Part shown: positions 23,973 through 32,244 of the stretch, in pieces
Layout: every line of letters begins with the position of its first letter
Numbering within the stretch: the first letter of the stretch is position 1
Assembly: GCA_027391075.1 (NCBI GenBank)
Contig: DAHYHI010000102.1
Coordinates: 92,927 to 156,926, forward strand
From: JAJZAM01 sp027391075
GTDB taxonomy: Bacteria > Actinomycetota > Acidimicrobiia > Acidimicrobiales > Palsa-688
Reading direction: 5' to 3'
DNA: 64,000 bases
Program-made: the position numbers and the translations under genes
The notes under the pieces: generated by a model
The model's input: only the letters and a program-made list of their open reading frames with translations
Database searches by the model: none
Told to the model about the DNA's origin: nothing

Positions 23973-25346
23973 TCAGCGGCTGTAGGCCGCACCAGTCACT
24001 CGTGCTTGACCAGCCGGCCGAATAGCAAGTGCCACAGCGGCCGCCGCCAGAGCCACTGCTCCCCCGGTAAGGTAAGCATAGTGGTAAGAGCCGACGAGAG
24101 GACCGTTCCGCGCGAACGAGGCCTGAACCGACTCCATTACCTGTATGCCTGCTACAACCCCGACCTGGCTGGCAAGTTGCACGACGGCGCTGGCCGATCC
24201 GAGACGCTCGTTGTCGACCGCTCCAGCGACCAGGGCACCCAGAGACGGCGTAGAGACGCCGTTGGCCAAGCCAGAAGCGCCGAGCGCCACCAGGATCATC
24301 AAACCGGGGGATCCCGGCGCTACCGCAACGAACCCAAGCATCGAAGCTACGAGAACCAGTCCGCCGGCGACGGCCGCGCTGCGGTCGCCCCTGCGCCGGG
24401 CTATGACAGCGGCGGACGGCGCGGCGATGGCGAAGATCAGAGGACGGGCGATCTGGAAGAGACCGGCCGACCCGACGCTGTAACCCAAAGCCTGCTCCAT
24501 GAACAGCGGAGTGACGAAGAAGCCACCCATGTAGGCAAAGTTGACGCCGAAAGACGCCAGACACGGCAAAGCCACGCTGGGCATCGAGAACCACTCCAGG
24601 GGCATGACCGGGTACTTGGCTCTGCGCTCTACAGCCCAGAACGCCGGGACCGCTACGACGGCAAGAGCGGCGCATGAGATCACCAACGGGTCGGTTAGCC
24701 CAGAGTTGTACTGCTCGACGCAAACGAGCAGTGCTGCAACACCAGTGGCCAGCAGCACGGCCCCGGCCACATCAAGGTCTTCGCGCCTCTGACGCTCAGT
24801 TTCTTTTAGGACGACGACATTGGCTATCAAAGCGGTCAGGATAAGCGGAACCTGAACGATGAAGATCCAACGCCAGCCGAAATCCTGCACTACAGGACCG
24901 CCGATCGCCACTCCGACCACGGGAGCGCCAGCGCTTACCAGAGACCACCATCCCAGTACCCTTGTTCGCTCAGCTCTCGACGACACTCCGAACAGCAAAG
25001 CCCACGACGCTGCACCCATAGCGGCTCCACCCACACCGGAAAGGAGCCGGGCAGCTATGAGCACCTCGACATTCCACGACACTGCGGTGAGAGCGGCGCA
25101 CGCAAGAGAGCCAACAAGGCCGTATATGTAAAGTTTCCTGTGGCCGTACATATCCCCCAGCCGACCTAGGATCGGGGCGGCTACCCCGACGATCAGGAGT
25201 GGACCGGTGACGCTCCAGGTAAGCACCCCCGATGATGTGTGCAGCGTACCCGCGATATCGACCAGCGCAACATTGAAGACGGTGAAAGTTACGCTAGTCG
25301 ACGCAAGGCCTCCTAGGACTGCGAGGATTACCGCACGTCTCGACAC
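23973..25346 (-). CDS. MFS drug/solute exporter (DHA-type)
   Basis: A 457-aa major facilitator permease with about 12-14 hydrophobic segments. The loop motif GRLGDMYGHRKLYIYG after TM2 is the MFS motif A, and RLLSGVGGAAMGAASWAL plus GAPVVGVAIGGPVVQDFGWRWIF match drug:proton antiporter motifs B and C. The substrate cannot be inferred. The GTG start lies 11 nt after the sufC stop on the same strand, so it could be the last gene of the sufB operon. Confidence 0.88.
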   Translation of the reverse strand: MSRRAVILAVLGGLASTSVTFTVFNVALVDIAGTLHTSSGVLTWSVTGPLLIVGVAAPILGRLGDMYGHRKLYIYGLVGSLACAALTAVSWNVEVLIAARLLSGVGGAAMGAASWALLFGVSSRAERTRVLGWWSLVSAGAPVVGVAIGGPVVQDFGWRWIFIVQVPLILTALIANVVVLKETERQRREDLDVAGAVLLATGVAALLVCVEQYNSGLTDPLVISCAALAVVAVPAFWAVERRAKYPVMPLEWFSMPSVALPCLASFGVNFAYMGGFFVTPLFMEQALGYSVGSAGLFQIARPLIFAIAAPSAAVIARRRGDRSAAVAGGLVLVASMLGFVAVAPGSPGLMILVALGASGLANGVSTPSLGALVAGAVDNERLGSASAVVQLASQVGVVAGIQVMESVQASFARNGPLVGSYHYAYLTGGAVALAAAAVALAIRPAGQARVTGAAYSR

Positions 25347-25357
25347 CCCGGAAGCGT

Positions 25358-26158
25358 TCAGGGGAACGTAGGTTCCGCCGACGCGAACTCCGGTGGTCGA
25401 GCGGGTTCGTCCTTGCCCCAGGCACCGTAACCTCGGGCCTCTAGCTCGTCGGCGAGGTCGGGGCCACCTGACGCGACGATGCGGCCGCCTGACAGTACGT
25501 GGACCCGGTCCGGTCTCAACTCGAAGAGAAGCCGGGTGTAGTGGGTGATAGCGATCACGCCGAGTCCCTCTTGCGCAGCTGATTGAGCCACACGCCTCGC
25601 AACGTCCCTCAGTGCGTCTACGTCGAGGCCCGAGTCAACCTCGTCGAGAAGCGCGAACAATGGGCGCAGAACGGCCAACTGCAGCGTCTCGCTACGCTTC
25701 TTCTCGCCGCCTGAGAAATCCACGTTGAGCGCACGCTTCAGCAGTCTTGCGTCGAAGCCGACCCGGTCAACCTCGGAGTCGACCAAAGCGTCGACGTCCA
25801 AGGGGTCGCGTCCTCCAGCGGCGAAAGACTCCTTCAGCACAGCCTCAAGGCTTACTCCGGGTACCTCTATAGGATATTGCATCCCGAGGAAAAGGCCGGC
25901 TTGCGCTCTCCTCCACGTCGGCATCCCCAGAATGTCCTGCCCGTCAAGCGTCACCTGACCGGACGTGACCTCGTAGCCGGGGCGGCCCATCAACACATGG
26001 GACAGGGTGCTCTTTCCCGACCCGTTCGGACCCATGACGGCGTGCACCTCCCCCGAGCGAACCTCAAGATCGACCCCTCTGAGGATCTCCTTCCCAGCGA
26101 CCGTAGCTTGCAAGCCGTGGACGGCGAGAACGTGGCCGCCCCGAGACGGACCCGTCAC
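25358..26158 (-). CDS. sufC: Fe-S assembly ATPase SufC, copy 1
   Basis: ABC ATPase of the SufBCD scaffold: Walker A GPNGSGKST, signature FSGGEKKRSETLQL, Walker B FALLDEVDSGLDVD and H-loop ITHYTR. This copy is in the canonical place after sufB and sufD. Its GTG start overlaps the Rieske-gene stop (GTGA), so translation is coupled. The C-terminal tail (WGKDEPARPPEFASAEPTFP) is extra and unconserved. It differs clearly from copy 2 (19210-19965), so the two are old paralogues rather than a recent duplication. Confidence 0.95.
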   Translation of the reverse strand: MTGPSRGGHVLAVHGLQATVAGKEILRGVDLEVRSGEVHAVMGPNGSGKSTLSHVLMGRPGYEVTSGQVTLDGQDILGMPTWRRAQAGLFLGMQYPIEVPGVSLEAVLKESFAAGGRDPLDVDALVDSEVDRVGFDARLLKRALNVDFSGGEKKRSETLQLAVLRPLFALLDEVDSGLDVDALRDVARRVAQSAAQEGLGVIAITHYTRLLFELRPDRVHVLSGGRIVASGGPDLADELEARGYGAWGKDEPARPPEFASAEPTFP

Positions 26159-26469
26159 TTGTCGATCACCACCACGTCGTCGCCGTCGACGAGAACCTCG
26201 TAGACAGCTACCGGTCGCGTCGCAGGAAGGGACAGGGGCTCCCCGTCGCTGAGGGAGAACGCGCTACCGTGCTTCCAACATTCGACCGTGAGCTCCTCGC
26301 AGTCGACTTCGCCCTCAGAGAGTCGCACATCTGCGTGGCTGCAGCGATCCTCGACGGCGTACAGGGAGCTACCCGACCTAACGACGCATATACCGTCGGG
26401 GCCGCCAAGCACCCTCGTCGCTGCGCAGTCCGCTAGGTCGGCCAATGGCACTCTCGCCAGTTCGCTCAC
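26155..26469 (-). CDS. Rieske [2Fe-2S] ferredoxin
   Basis: A 104-aa soluble Rieske protein with both cluster motifs: CSHADVRL (CxH) and CWKHGSAF (CxxH). Proteins of this type commonly sit in actinobacterial suf operons between sufD and sufC and probably donate electrons during assembly. The GTG at 26469 is preceded by AAGGAG and overlaps the sufD stop; the longer frame upstream is unconserved. Confidence 0.92.
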   Translation of the reverse strand: MSELARVPLADLADCAATRVLGGPDGICVVRSGSSLYAVEDRCSHADVRLSEGEVDCEELTVECWKHGSAFSLSDGEPLSLPATRPVAVYEVLVDGDDVVVIDK

Positions 26470-27791
26470 GTCAACTCCTTCTGTCCAGCGGCGCCGCTCA
26501 GCGGTCGGTCTGAGCACAGGGCCTGTGTGGCCTCGGCCGCCGCCAGCTTCGCCGATAGGGCGGCTACTACCTGCGGCGACAACTCTCCCAGGGGAAGCTG
26601 CTCAAGCACATCCGTCAGGAAACCTATAGATATCAGCCTGTCCGCAACCTGCGGCGGCACGCCTCGCGAGTGGAGGTAGAAACGTTCGTCCTCCGAGACC
26701 GGCCCGATCGCCGAGGCATGGCTACAGCTCACGTCGTTCTCCTCGATCTCAAGGTTAGGGACCGACTCGGCGCGGGCACCCTCGTGGAGGACGAGGTTCC
26801 GGTTGGTTTGGAAAGCCCTGGTACCCTTCGCTCCCTTCTCCACTCTGATCAGGCCGCTATACACCGAGGTCGCCGTGTTCGCGACGACTCCCTTGTAGAG
26901 CAGGTCGGAGGAGGTCTTCCGGGCTTTGTGGTCTTGGACGGTCCGAAAGTCGTGCATCTGAGATCCCGACGCAAAGTACATGGCCGCAAGGCGGCTCGAG
27001 GCTCCCACTCCGGTCAGAGACGACGAGGTCAGCACCCGTGCGTAGTCGCCTCCGAGGGCAACAACTCCGGACGTAAGCGTTGCGCCTGCCGCCACCCGGC
27101 TCGACTGCGAGGCTATCTGCCACGCCTGGACGCCAAGCGCCTGCACCCCCATGTAGACCATCCTGGCATTGGCGCCGACGTCGAGGTCGCTCACCGGGAC
27201 CACCAGGCTTGCGGAGTCGCCGGCGAGAACCTCGATTACGGTCACGTCCACGTCGGGCGCAGCCCGTACGCAAACACGGGGGAAGCTGACGAGACCATCA
27301 GTCAGGCAGTGGTGGACTACAGCTACCGTCGCCGGGCGGTCACGGTCGGTTACTTCGACGAGGATCGGGTCGACGCTGAAAGCCTCGTTGGCCACCCCGA
27401 AAGCGTCGAGGCCACCGGTAGCCCACACCACTGCGGGCTCCTCGGCAGCCTGGGAGAGGACAGTCACCTTTGCTCCGGAACCTGCAGCGGACTGCACGAA
27501 GCTCAGTCGCCCGTCGACGGTCTCGACGAGCGTAGCCCCGGAGGCGCAACGCCTGGCCGCCTCGACAAGCGAACTGGTGTTCGTCATGTCGTGGCCGCCG
27601 CCTCGGGCATCAGAGCCAGCCGGCTCGAACCGATCCAGGTCAAGCGAGTCGATACGGCTGTAGCGCCACTCCTCAAGAGAGGAGGTCGGAAGCTTCATTG
27701 ACTCGAAGCGTTCAGCAGCCAGCTGTCGCGCTTGTCTCAGCCACGGCGGGCCGGCGAGCGCGGCTGCGAACTTAGGGGTCAGATTGGACAG
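26466..27791 (-). CDS. sufD: Fe-S assembly protein SufD, apparent CTG start
   Basis: Scaffold partner of SufB. The C-terminal beta-helix region contains RNLVLHEGARAESVPNLEIEENDVSCSHASAIG and RFYLHSRGVPPQVADRLISIGFL, typical of SufD. The first ATG (27698, MKLPTSSLEEWRY) would cut off a conserved N-terminal helix: upstream in frame runs FAAALAGPPWLRQARQLAAER, matching SufD N-termini. The only well-placed start is CTG 27791, 7 nt after GAGGAG and 22 nt from the preceding stop codon; there is no GTG or TTG in between. Length from CTG is 441 aa. The start is inferred; ATG 27698 remains possible. Confidence 0.85.
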   Translation of the reverse strand: MSNLTPKFAAALAGPPWLRQARQLAAERFESMKLPTSSLEEWRYSRIDSLDLDRFEPAGSDARGGGHDMTNTSSLVEAARRCASGATLVETVDGRLSFVQSAAGSGAKVTVLSQAAEEPAVVWATGGLDAFGVANEAFSVDPILVEVTDRDRPATVAVVHHCLTDGLVSFPRVCVRAAPDVDVTVIEVLAGDSASLVVPVSDLDVGANARMVYMGVQALGVQAWQIASQSSRVAAGATLTSGVVALGGDYARVLTSSSLTGVGASSRLAAMYFASGSQMHDFRTVQDHKARKTSSDLLYKGVVANTATSVYSGLIRVEKGAKGTRAFQTNRNLVLHEGARAESVPNLEIEENDVSCSHASAIGPVSEDERFYLHSRGVPPQVADRLISIGFLTDVLEQLPLGELSPQVVAALSAKLAAAEATQALCSDRPLSGAAGQKELT

Positions 27792-27813
27792 CGTGGAACT
27801 CCTCGTTAGACGG

Positions 27814-28308
27814 TCAGCCCTGACCAGGGTCGAGTACGACTCGACGGTCGTCAGGGCTATAGCGAACGGTTACCTGCGAGCCGACCTTCACGACTGAGCG
27901 AGCTTCCGGTGTCTGAAAGGCGTGTCGGATGGTAACTTCGAACGGGGCCTCCTCACCACCCGGCTCGACACGTAGAACCAGCCTGCTCCGAGTGACCGGG
28001 CCAAGGGTGCGCTCATCGACGACCGACACGACCTTGGCTTGAGCCTGCACCCCGTTCCTGACCAGATCAGGCTGCTTGAACTCAGCTTCTAAAGAGGCAG
28101 GAATGTCCACCGATGGGGTGGGAGGAACCTCAGGCTCGACGTTGCGAGCTCTGCCTCTGCTTCGCGTGGGTGGCTTGACCGGAGGTGCCGGGGGCTTAGC
28201 AGCGCGCGGGGAGGCTCCTGCGGCCTGCGCCCGCTGGGATTCCATGGCCATGGACGCTCCGACCACTGCGATCAGGAGCACCACTGCTAGGGCTATTGCG
28301 GCTGTCAC
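27814..28308 (-). CDS. Single-pass membrane protein of unknown function in the suf operon
   Basis: A 164-aa protein with one N-terminal membrane segment (MTAAIALAVVLLIAVVGASMAM), a Pro/Ala/Arg-rich linker and a C-terminal beta-rich domain (VQAQAKVVSVVDERTLGPV ... GSQVTVRYSPDDRRVVLD) that looks like a small beta-barrel; no family is recognised. It sits between sufB and sufD on the same strand. TAGGAT lies 7 nt before its GTG start, suggesting its own leaderless promoter inside the operon. A role in Fe-S assembly is only positional. Confidence 0.75.
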   Translation of the reverse strand: MTAAIALAVVLLIAVVGASMAMESQRAQAAGASPRAAKPPAPPVKPPTRSRGRARNVEPEVPPTPSVDIPASLEAEFKQPDLVRNGVQAQAKVVSVVDERTLGPVTRSRLVLRVEPGGEEAPFEVTIRHAFQTPEARSVVKVGSQVTVRYSPDDRRVVLDPGQG

Positions 28309-28338
28309 GATCGAGATCCTACTGGCGACTCTGCGTGG

Positions 28339-29742
28339 TCAGCCTATCGACCCTTCCATCTGAAGCTCGATCAGCCGGCTCCACTCCACCGCGTACTCCA
28401 TCGGCAAGGTGCGCGTCACGGGCTCAATGAAACCGTTGACGATCATTCCCATCGCCTGCTGCTCTGTCAGGCCACGACTCATAAGGTAGAACAACTGGTC
28501 GTCGCCCACCTTCGACACAGTAGCTTCATGGCCGACCTGAGCGTCCTGCTCGGCAAGCTCTATGTAAGGATACGTATCGCTGCGCGATACGTCGTCGAGC
28601 AGCAGTGCGTCGCAACGCACGAAGCTTTTGGAGTTGCGAGCGCCAGGTTCAATGCGCACCAGGCCTCTATATGAAGTACGTCCCTGATCCTTGGATATCG
28701 ACTTGGAGATGATCGTCGACGTCGTCTCAGGCGCAGCGTGGACCATTTTCGCGCCTGCGTCTTGATGCTGCCCTGCGCCGGCGTAAGCAACTGAAAGCAC
28801 TTCCCCGGAAGCCTTGGGCCCCATCAGGTAGACCGCAGGGTACTTCATGGTCAGGCGAGAGCCGATGTTGCCGTCGATCCATTCCATGTGAGCCTCTGTG
28901 TCACACATGGCTCTCTTGGTGACCAGGTTGAACACATTGTTCGACCAGTTCTGGATGGTCGTGTAGGTAACCCTGCTCGACGCTTTGCAGACGATCTCGA
29001 CCACGGCCGAGTGCAGCGAGTCGGTGCTGTAGACCGGGGCGGAACAGCCTTCGATGTAATGCACTTGTGCACCCTCGTCGGCGATGATCAGTGTCCGCTC
29101 GAACTGGCCCATGTTCTCGGAGTTGATCCGGAAGTACGCCTGGAGTGGCATCGACACGGTCACTCCGGGTGGCACGTAGATAAAGCTGCCACCCGACCAT
29201 ACCGCCGTGTTAAGTGCCGCGAACTTGTTGTCGTTGGCAGGAATAACACGTCCGAAGTAGCGCTTCACAAGCTCGGGGTACTCACGAAGTGCAGTGTCCA
29301 TGTCGCAGAACAGCACGCCCTGGGCCTCGAGATCTTCCCTGTTGCGGTGGTAGACGACCTCGGACTCGTACTGCGCCGTGACGCCAGCTAGATATTTACG
29401 CTCTGCCTCGGGGATTCCAAGCTTGTCGTATGTGGCTTTGACCGACTCCGGCAGCTCATCCCATGCGTCTACTTGGCTGTCTATAGGTTTGACGTAATAA
29501 AAGATGTTAGAGAAGTCGATACCAGACATGTCGCCTCCCCAGGTTGGCATCGGCCGACTCTCGAAGTGGCGTAGCGCCTTCAGGCGCCTCTCTGTCATCC
29601 ACTGCGGCTCGCCCTTCATCCACGACATCTCGCGCACGATGCTTTCGGATAGTCCCCGCTTGGGTTTGAAGACGTAGAAGTCCTCAGAGTCACTCCAACC
29701 AAGCTTGTACTTTCCGAGGTCCAGCGCTGCTGTTGTCGACAT
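28339..29742 (-). CDS. sufB: Fe-S assembly scaffold SufB
   Basis: Core scaffold subunit on which Fe-S clusters are built. The 467-aa sequence is strongly conserved: VYHRNREDLEAQGVLFCDMDTALREYPEL, FIYVPPGVTVSMPLQAYFRINSENMGQFERTLII, VHYIEGCSAPVYS, and LAEQDAQVGHEATVSKVGDDQLFYLMSRG. Cys residues of the sulfur tunnel, such as EGCSAP, are kept. The ATG start is preceded by GAGGTGA. First gene of the minus-strand suf operon; the operator-like palindrome lies 83 nt upstream. Confidence 0.97.
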   Translation of the reverse strand: MSTTAALDLGKYKLGWSDSEDFYVFKPKRGLSESIVREMSWMKGEPQWMTERRLKALRHFESRPMPTWGGDMSGIDFSNIFYYVKPIDSQVDAWDELPESVKATYDKLGIPEAERKYLAGVTAQYESEVVYHRNREDLEAQGVLFCDMDTALREYPELVKRYFGRVIPANDNKFAALNTAVWSGGSFIYVPPGVTVSMPLQAYFRINSENMGQFERTLIIADEGAQVHYIEGCSAPVYSTDSLHSAVVEIVCKASSRVTYTTIQNWSNNVFNLVTKRAMCDTEAHMEWIDGNIGSRLTMKYPAVYLMGPKASGEVLSVAYAGAGQHQDAGAKMVHAAPETTSTIISKSISKDQGRTSYRGLVRIEPGARNSKSFVRCDALLLDDVSRSDTYPYIELAEQDAQVGHEATVSKVGDDQLFYLMSRGLTEQQAMGMIVNGFIEPVTRTLPMEYAVEWSRLIELQMEGSIG

Positions 29743-29824
29743 CGTTCAGATCACCTCGCGGTAGCGTGCCTTGGGAGCCGGGATGTAAGCACCCGACCGG
29801 GAGGGATCGTCCCTCCGCAGATTT

Positions 29825-29842
29825 CTCCTATGCAGATAGTAA
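29825..29842 (-). promoter_or_regulatory. 18-bp palindrome before sufB (candidate Suf operator)
   Basis: On the plus strand CTCCTAT, 4 nt, ATAGTAA. It has the same 7-4-7 geometry and the same CTxCTA / TAGTA core as the site at 19185-19202 before sufC2SU. Read on the minus strand it includes TTACTAT, a possible -10 for sufB. No SufR/IscR-like gene is present in the window. Confidence 0.55.
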
Positions 29843-29881
29843 CAAACTGCAGCCGGTATCGCGCGACGTCGACGGTTACAG

Positions 29882-30871
29882 TCACACCGCTTTGGAGCCA
29901 CGGACGAAACGGCCTCGGTCCCGCAGGAGACGACCGAGGCTGCCACCCGCTCCCGCCAGCCAGGACTCGACTTCCTCTCTGGCAGCCCGCGAGACGTCAC
30001 CTCTTCGGGCTGCGTCCATCGGGTTGATCCCCATCGCAGCGGCGGCTCTGCGGCCCGGTTGGATCACCGCAACCTCGACTCCTGTCGAACGCAGTGCCGC
30101 CACTTCTCTGCGCAGCTGGAGCCCTAGGACCTGCCTTACGACTGTCGTCGCGCTCAGTGAAGGCCAGGGCGATGCCTGGGTCAGGGGCGAGACAACGACG
30201 ACGACATCGAGGCCGGCTCCGGCCAGTATGTCGAGGTTGACCATCGAGCTCACCCCGCCATCGACGTAGCGACGACCCTCTATCTCTACCGGGGCGAAGT
30301 GAGACGGTATCGCGGATGATGCGGCCACCGCTCTACCGACCGTCGCCTCCGGCGCCCCTGGCCTGCCGAACACAACCCGCCTGCCCCCCTTTTGATCATA
30401 AGAGCAGATCCACAGGGCCCTGTCGGGCCATCCGCCCGGGAAAAGGGCGTCCAAGCCGTCTGACAGGCTGGTCGTTGGGATAAAGCCACTCGGCATGGCC
30501 GCCAATGCGAGCGCCCTCGGGTTGAGCGACCAGGGCCTGCTCACGCTGCGCAGAACGCCCCGCGGATCACTCACCGGTCGGAAGCCGAGCGCGTGGCGAG
30601 CGGACGGCTTGGGACGTCGTGGACGACCGAGCGTCATGAGCTTGGACCCTTGAGCCGATAGCGGGCGACCTTCGCTTATTCTCGCTAAGTCCACTGCAGG
30701 GACTCCAGCACGCAACATCGCCGAGGTGACCGAACCAGCCGACGTTCCTATCAGCAAGTCGGCCTCGCCCGCATCCCACCCGGTGGTCTCCGCGATAGCC
30801 GCCAGCACCCCTCCGTGGTACGCAACCCCTACCGAACCCCCCGCCGCAAGGGCGACACCTATCTTCGTCAT
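29882..30871 (-). CDS. Patatin-like phospholipase (RssA family)
   Basis: A 329-aa patatin-fold lipid acyl hydrolase. The glycine-rich oxyanion loop (LAAGGSVGVAYHGGVL), the nucleophile elbow GTSAGS and the dyad Asp in YVDGGVSSMVNLD are all intact. TACCTT lies 7 nt before the ATG, as for leaderless genes. No signal peptide. The substrate is unknown. Confidence 0.9.
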   Translation of the reverse strand: MTKIGVALAAGGSVGVAYHGGVLAAIAETTGWDAGEADLLIGTSAGSVTSAMLRAGVPAVDLARISEGRPLSAQGSKLMTLGRPRRPKPSARHALGFRPVSDPRGVLRSVSRPWSLNPRALALAAMPSGFIPTTSLSDGLDALFPGGWPDRALWICSYDQKGGRRVVFGRPGAPEATVGRAVAASSAIPSHFAPVEIEGRRYVDGGVSSMVNLDILAGAGLDVVVVVSPLTQASPWPSLSATTVVRQVLGLQLRREVAALRSTGVEVAVIQPGRRAAAAMGINPMDAARRGDVSRAAREEVESWLAGAGGSLGRLLRDRGRFVRGSKAV

Positions 30872-30899
30872 GGCGCCAAAGGTAGCTGGCGCGCCACCC

Positions 30900-31085
30900 T
30901 TACGAGGTGGACTTTACGGGTCGCAGCGCCACGGCGAGGGTTACCAACACCATGGCGCAGCCGACCCCGAAGACAATCCACTTGGTCACAGCCGGATCCA
31001 CCCAAATCGACCCGACGATCGGGGACGCAGCCATCAGCAAAGCGAACAGGTACTCACCTGGGGAAGTCGTAAACATCGGACGCAC
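30900..31085 (-). CDS. Small two-TM membrane protein
   Basis: A 61-aa protein with two hydrophobic helices (YLFALLMAASPIVGSIWV and WIVFGVGCAMVLVTLAVAL) joined by a short loop. The start is GTG 31085 with TAACCT 6 nt upstream; ATG 31076 is the alternative. It is flanked upstream by a strong terminator hairpin, so it has its own transcription unit. Function unknown. Confidence 0.6.
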   Translation of the reverse strand: MRPMFTTSPGEYLFALLMAASPIVGSIWVDPAVTKWIVFGVGCAMVLVTLAVALRPVKSTS

Positions 31086-31115
31086 ACTCCGAGGTTACTC
31101 GCGCCGCTCCCAGCT

Positions 31116-31150
31116 CGGCTAACCAGCCGTGGACCAAGGCTGGTTAGCCG
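31116..31150 (-). terminator. Perfect 13-bp hairpin at the end of the LLM gene
   Basis: CGGCTAACCAGCC and GGCTGGTTAGCCG pair perfectly around a 9-nt loop; the 5' arm on the minus strand contains the LLM stop codon. No T-tract follows. It separates the LLM gene from the small membrane-protein gene, whose -10 box begins about 20 nt later. Confidence 0.6.
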
Positions 31151-32193
31151 ACGATATCGCGCAGCGCACCGATTAGCTGGGCAGGACTCTGACCCGCGCC
31201 TGGCACCGGGGTAACCTGCAGGTGGGTCACACCGGCTTCGCGCAGCGCTTCGACTCTCTCAGCCACCCAAGATGCCGGTCCACACAGCGACGTTAGCCTC
31301 ACGATCTCCTCAGGAACCAGAGCTTCAGCTTCCTTTTTCTTCCCTGACAGGTACAGGTCCTGAATCTCGGCGGCCTCCTTCTCGTAGCCATATTTACAAA
31401 GGAGGTCGTTGTAGAAGTTGCGCCCCTTCGCTCCCATTCCGCCCATGTAGAGAGCCATCATCGGCCGAGCCAAGTTACGAAGCTCGACCACGTCGTCGCC
31501 TTCACCGATAGCAAGAAGTCCCCCACCTGCGATCATGAGAGGCGCTAGGGAAGGGTCGCGCTTTGAGTTTCCCTTCGCTAAAGCATCGCCCCAGACCGCC
31601 TTTGCCTTCTCCGGAACGAACATGATCGGCAGCCATCCATCTGCGACCTCTGCAGTCATCTCGACGTTGCGGTCCCCTAGAGACGCAACCCACACCGGTA
31701 TGCGATCCCTGACCGGGTGAGCGATGATCTTGAGAGCTTTCCCCAAGCCTGTGCCCTCCCCCGCCGGCAGCGGAAGGTGGTAGAAGCGCCCGTCGTGCGA
31801 TAGAGGGCTTTCCCGGGCCCATACCTGGCGGCAAATCGACACTATCTCCCGGGTACGGCCGATAGGCGCGTCGTAGTGCAGGCCGTGCCAGCCTTCGATC
31901 ACCTGTGGTCCGGAGGCTCCGAGCCCGAGGTGGAAACGCCCGTCAGATAGCGCGTCCACGCCGGCCGCCGTCATCGCGAGCAGGGTTGGCGTACGGGTGT
32001 AGATGGGCAGTATGCCCGAACCGATCTCCACTCGCTCGGTGAGGGCCGCTAGGTATCCCATCAGGCTGGGAGCGTCGAACCCGTACGCTTCAGCGACCCA
32101 CACCAGATCCAGTCCGGCCTTTTCCATTTCGCTTACTTGGCGGGCCGACTCCTTGAAGCCCCCCGAATAGCTGAGCATCGTCGATATTTTCAT
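31144..32193 (-). CDS. LLM-class F420-dependent oxidoreductase
   Basis: A 349-aa luciferase-like TIM-barrel flavin/F420 oxidoreductase. Family features: MEKAGLDLVWVAEAYGFDAPSLMGYLAA, VEIGSGILPIYTRTPTLLAMTAAGVD, RFHLGLGASGPQVIEGWHG and IPVWVASLGDRNVEMTAEVADGWLP. The substrate is unknown. Several such enzymes indicate that the organism makes coenzyme F420. TATCCT lies 5 nt before the ATG. Confidence 0.92.
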   Translation of the reverse strand: MKISTMLSYSGGFKESARQVSEMEKAGLDLVWVAEAYGFDAPSLMGYLAALTERVEIGSGILPIYTRTPTLLAMTAAGVDALSDGRFHLGLGASGPQVIEGWHGLHYDAPIGRTREIVSICRQVWARESPLSHDGRFYHLPLPAGEGTGLGKALKIIAHPVRDRIPVWVASLGDRNVEMTAEVADGWLPIMFVPEKAKAVWGDALAKGNSKRDPSLAPLMIAGGGLLAIGEGDDVVELRNLARPMMALYMGGMGAKGRNFYNDLLCKYGYEKEAAEIQDLYLSGKKKEAEALVPEEIVRLTSLCGPASWVAERVEALREAGVTHLQVTPVPGAGQSPAQLIGALRDIVG

Positions 32194-32244
32194 GTCCGAG
32201 GATACCCAAAACGCCGGGTCCGTCGCCGTGGCAGAATCGACTTC

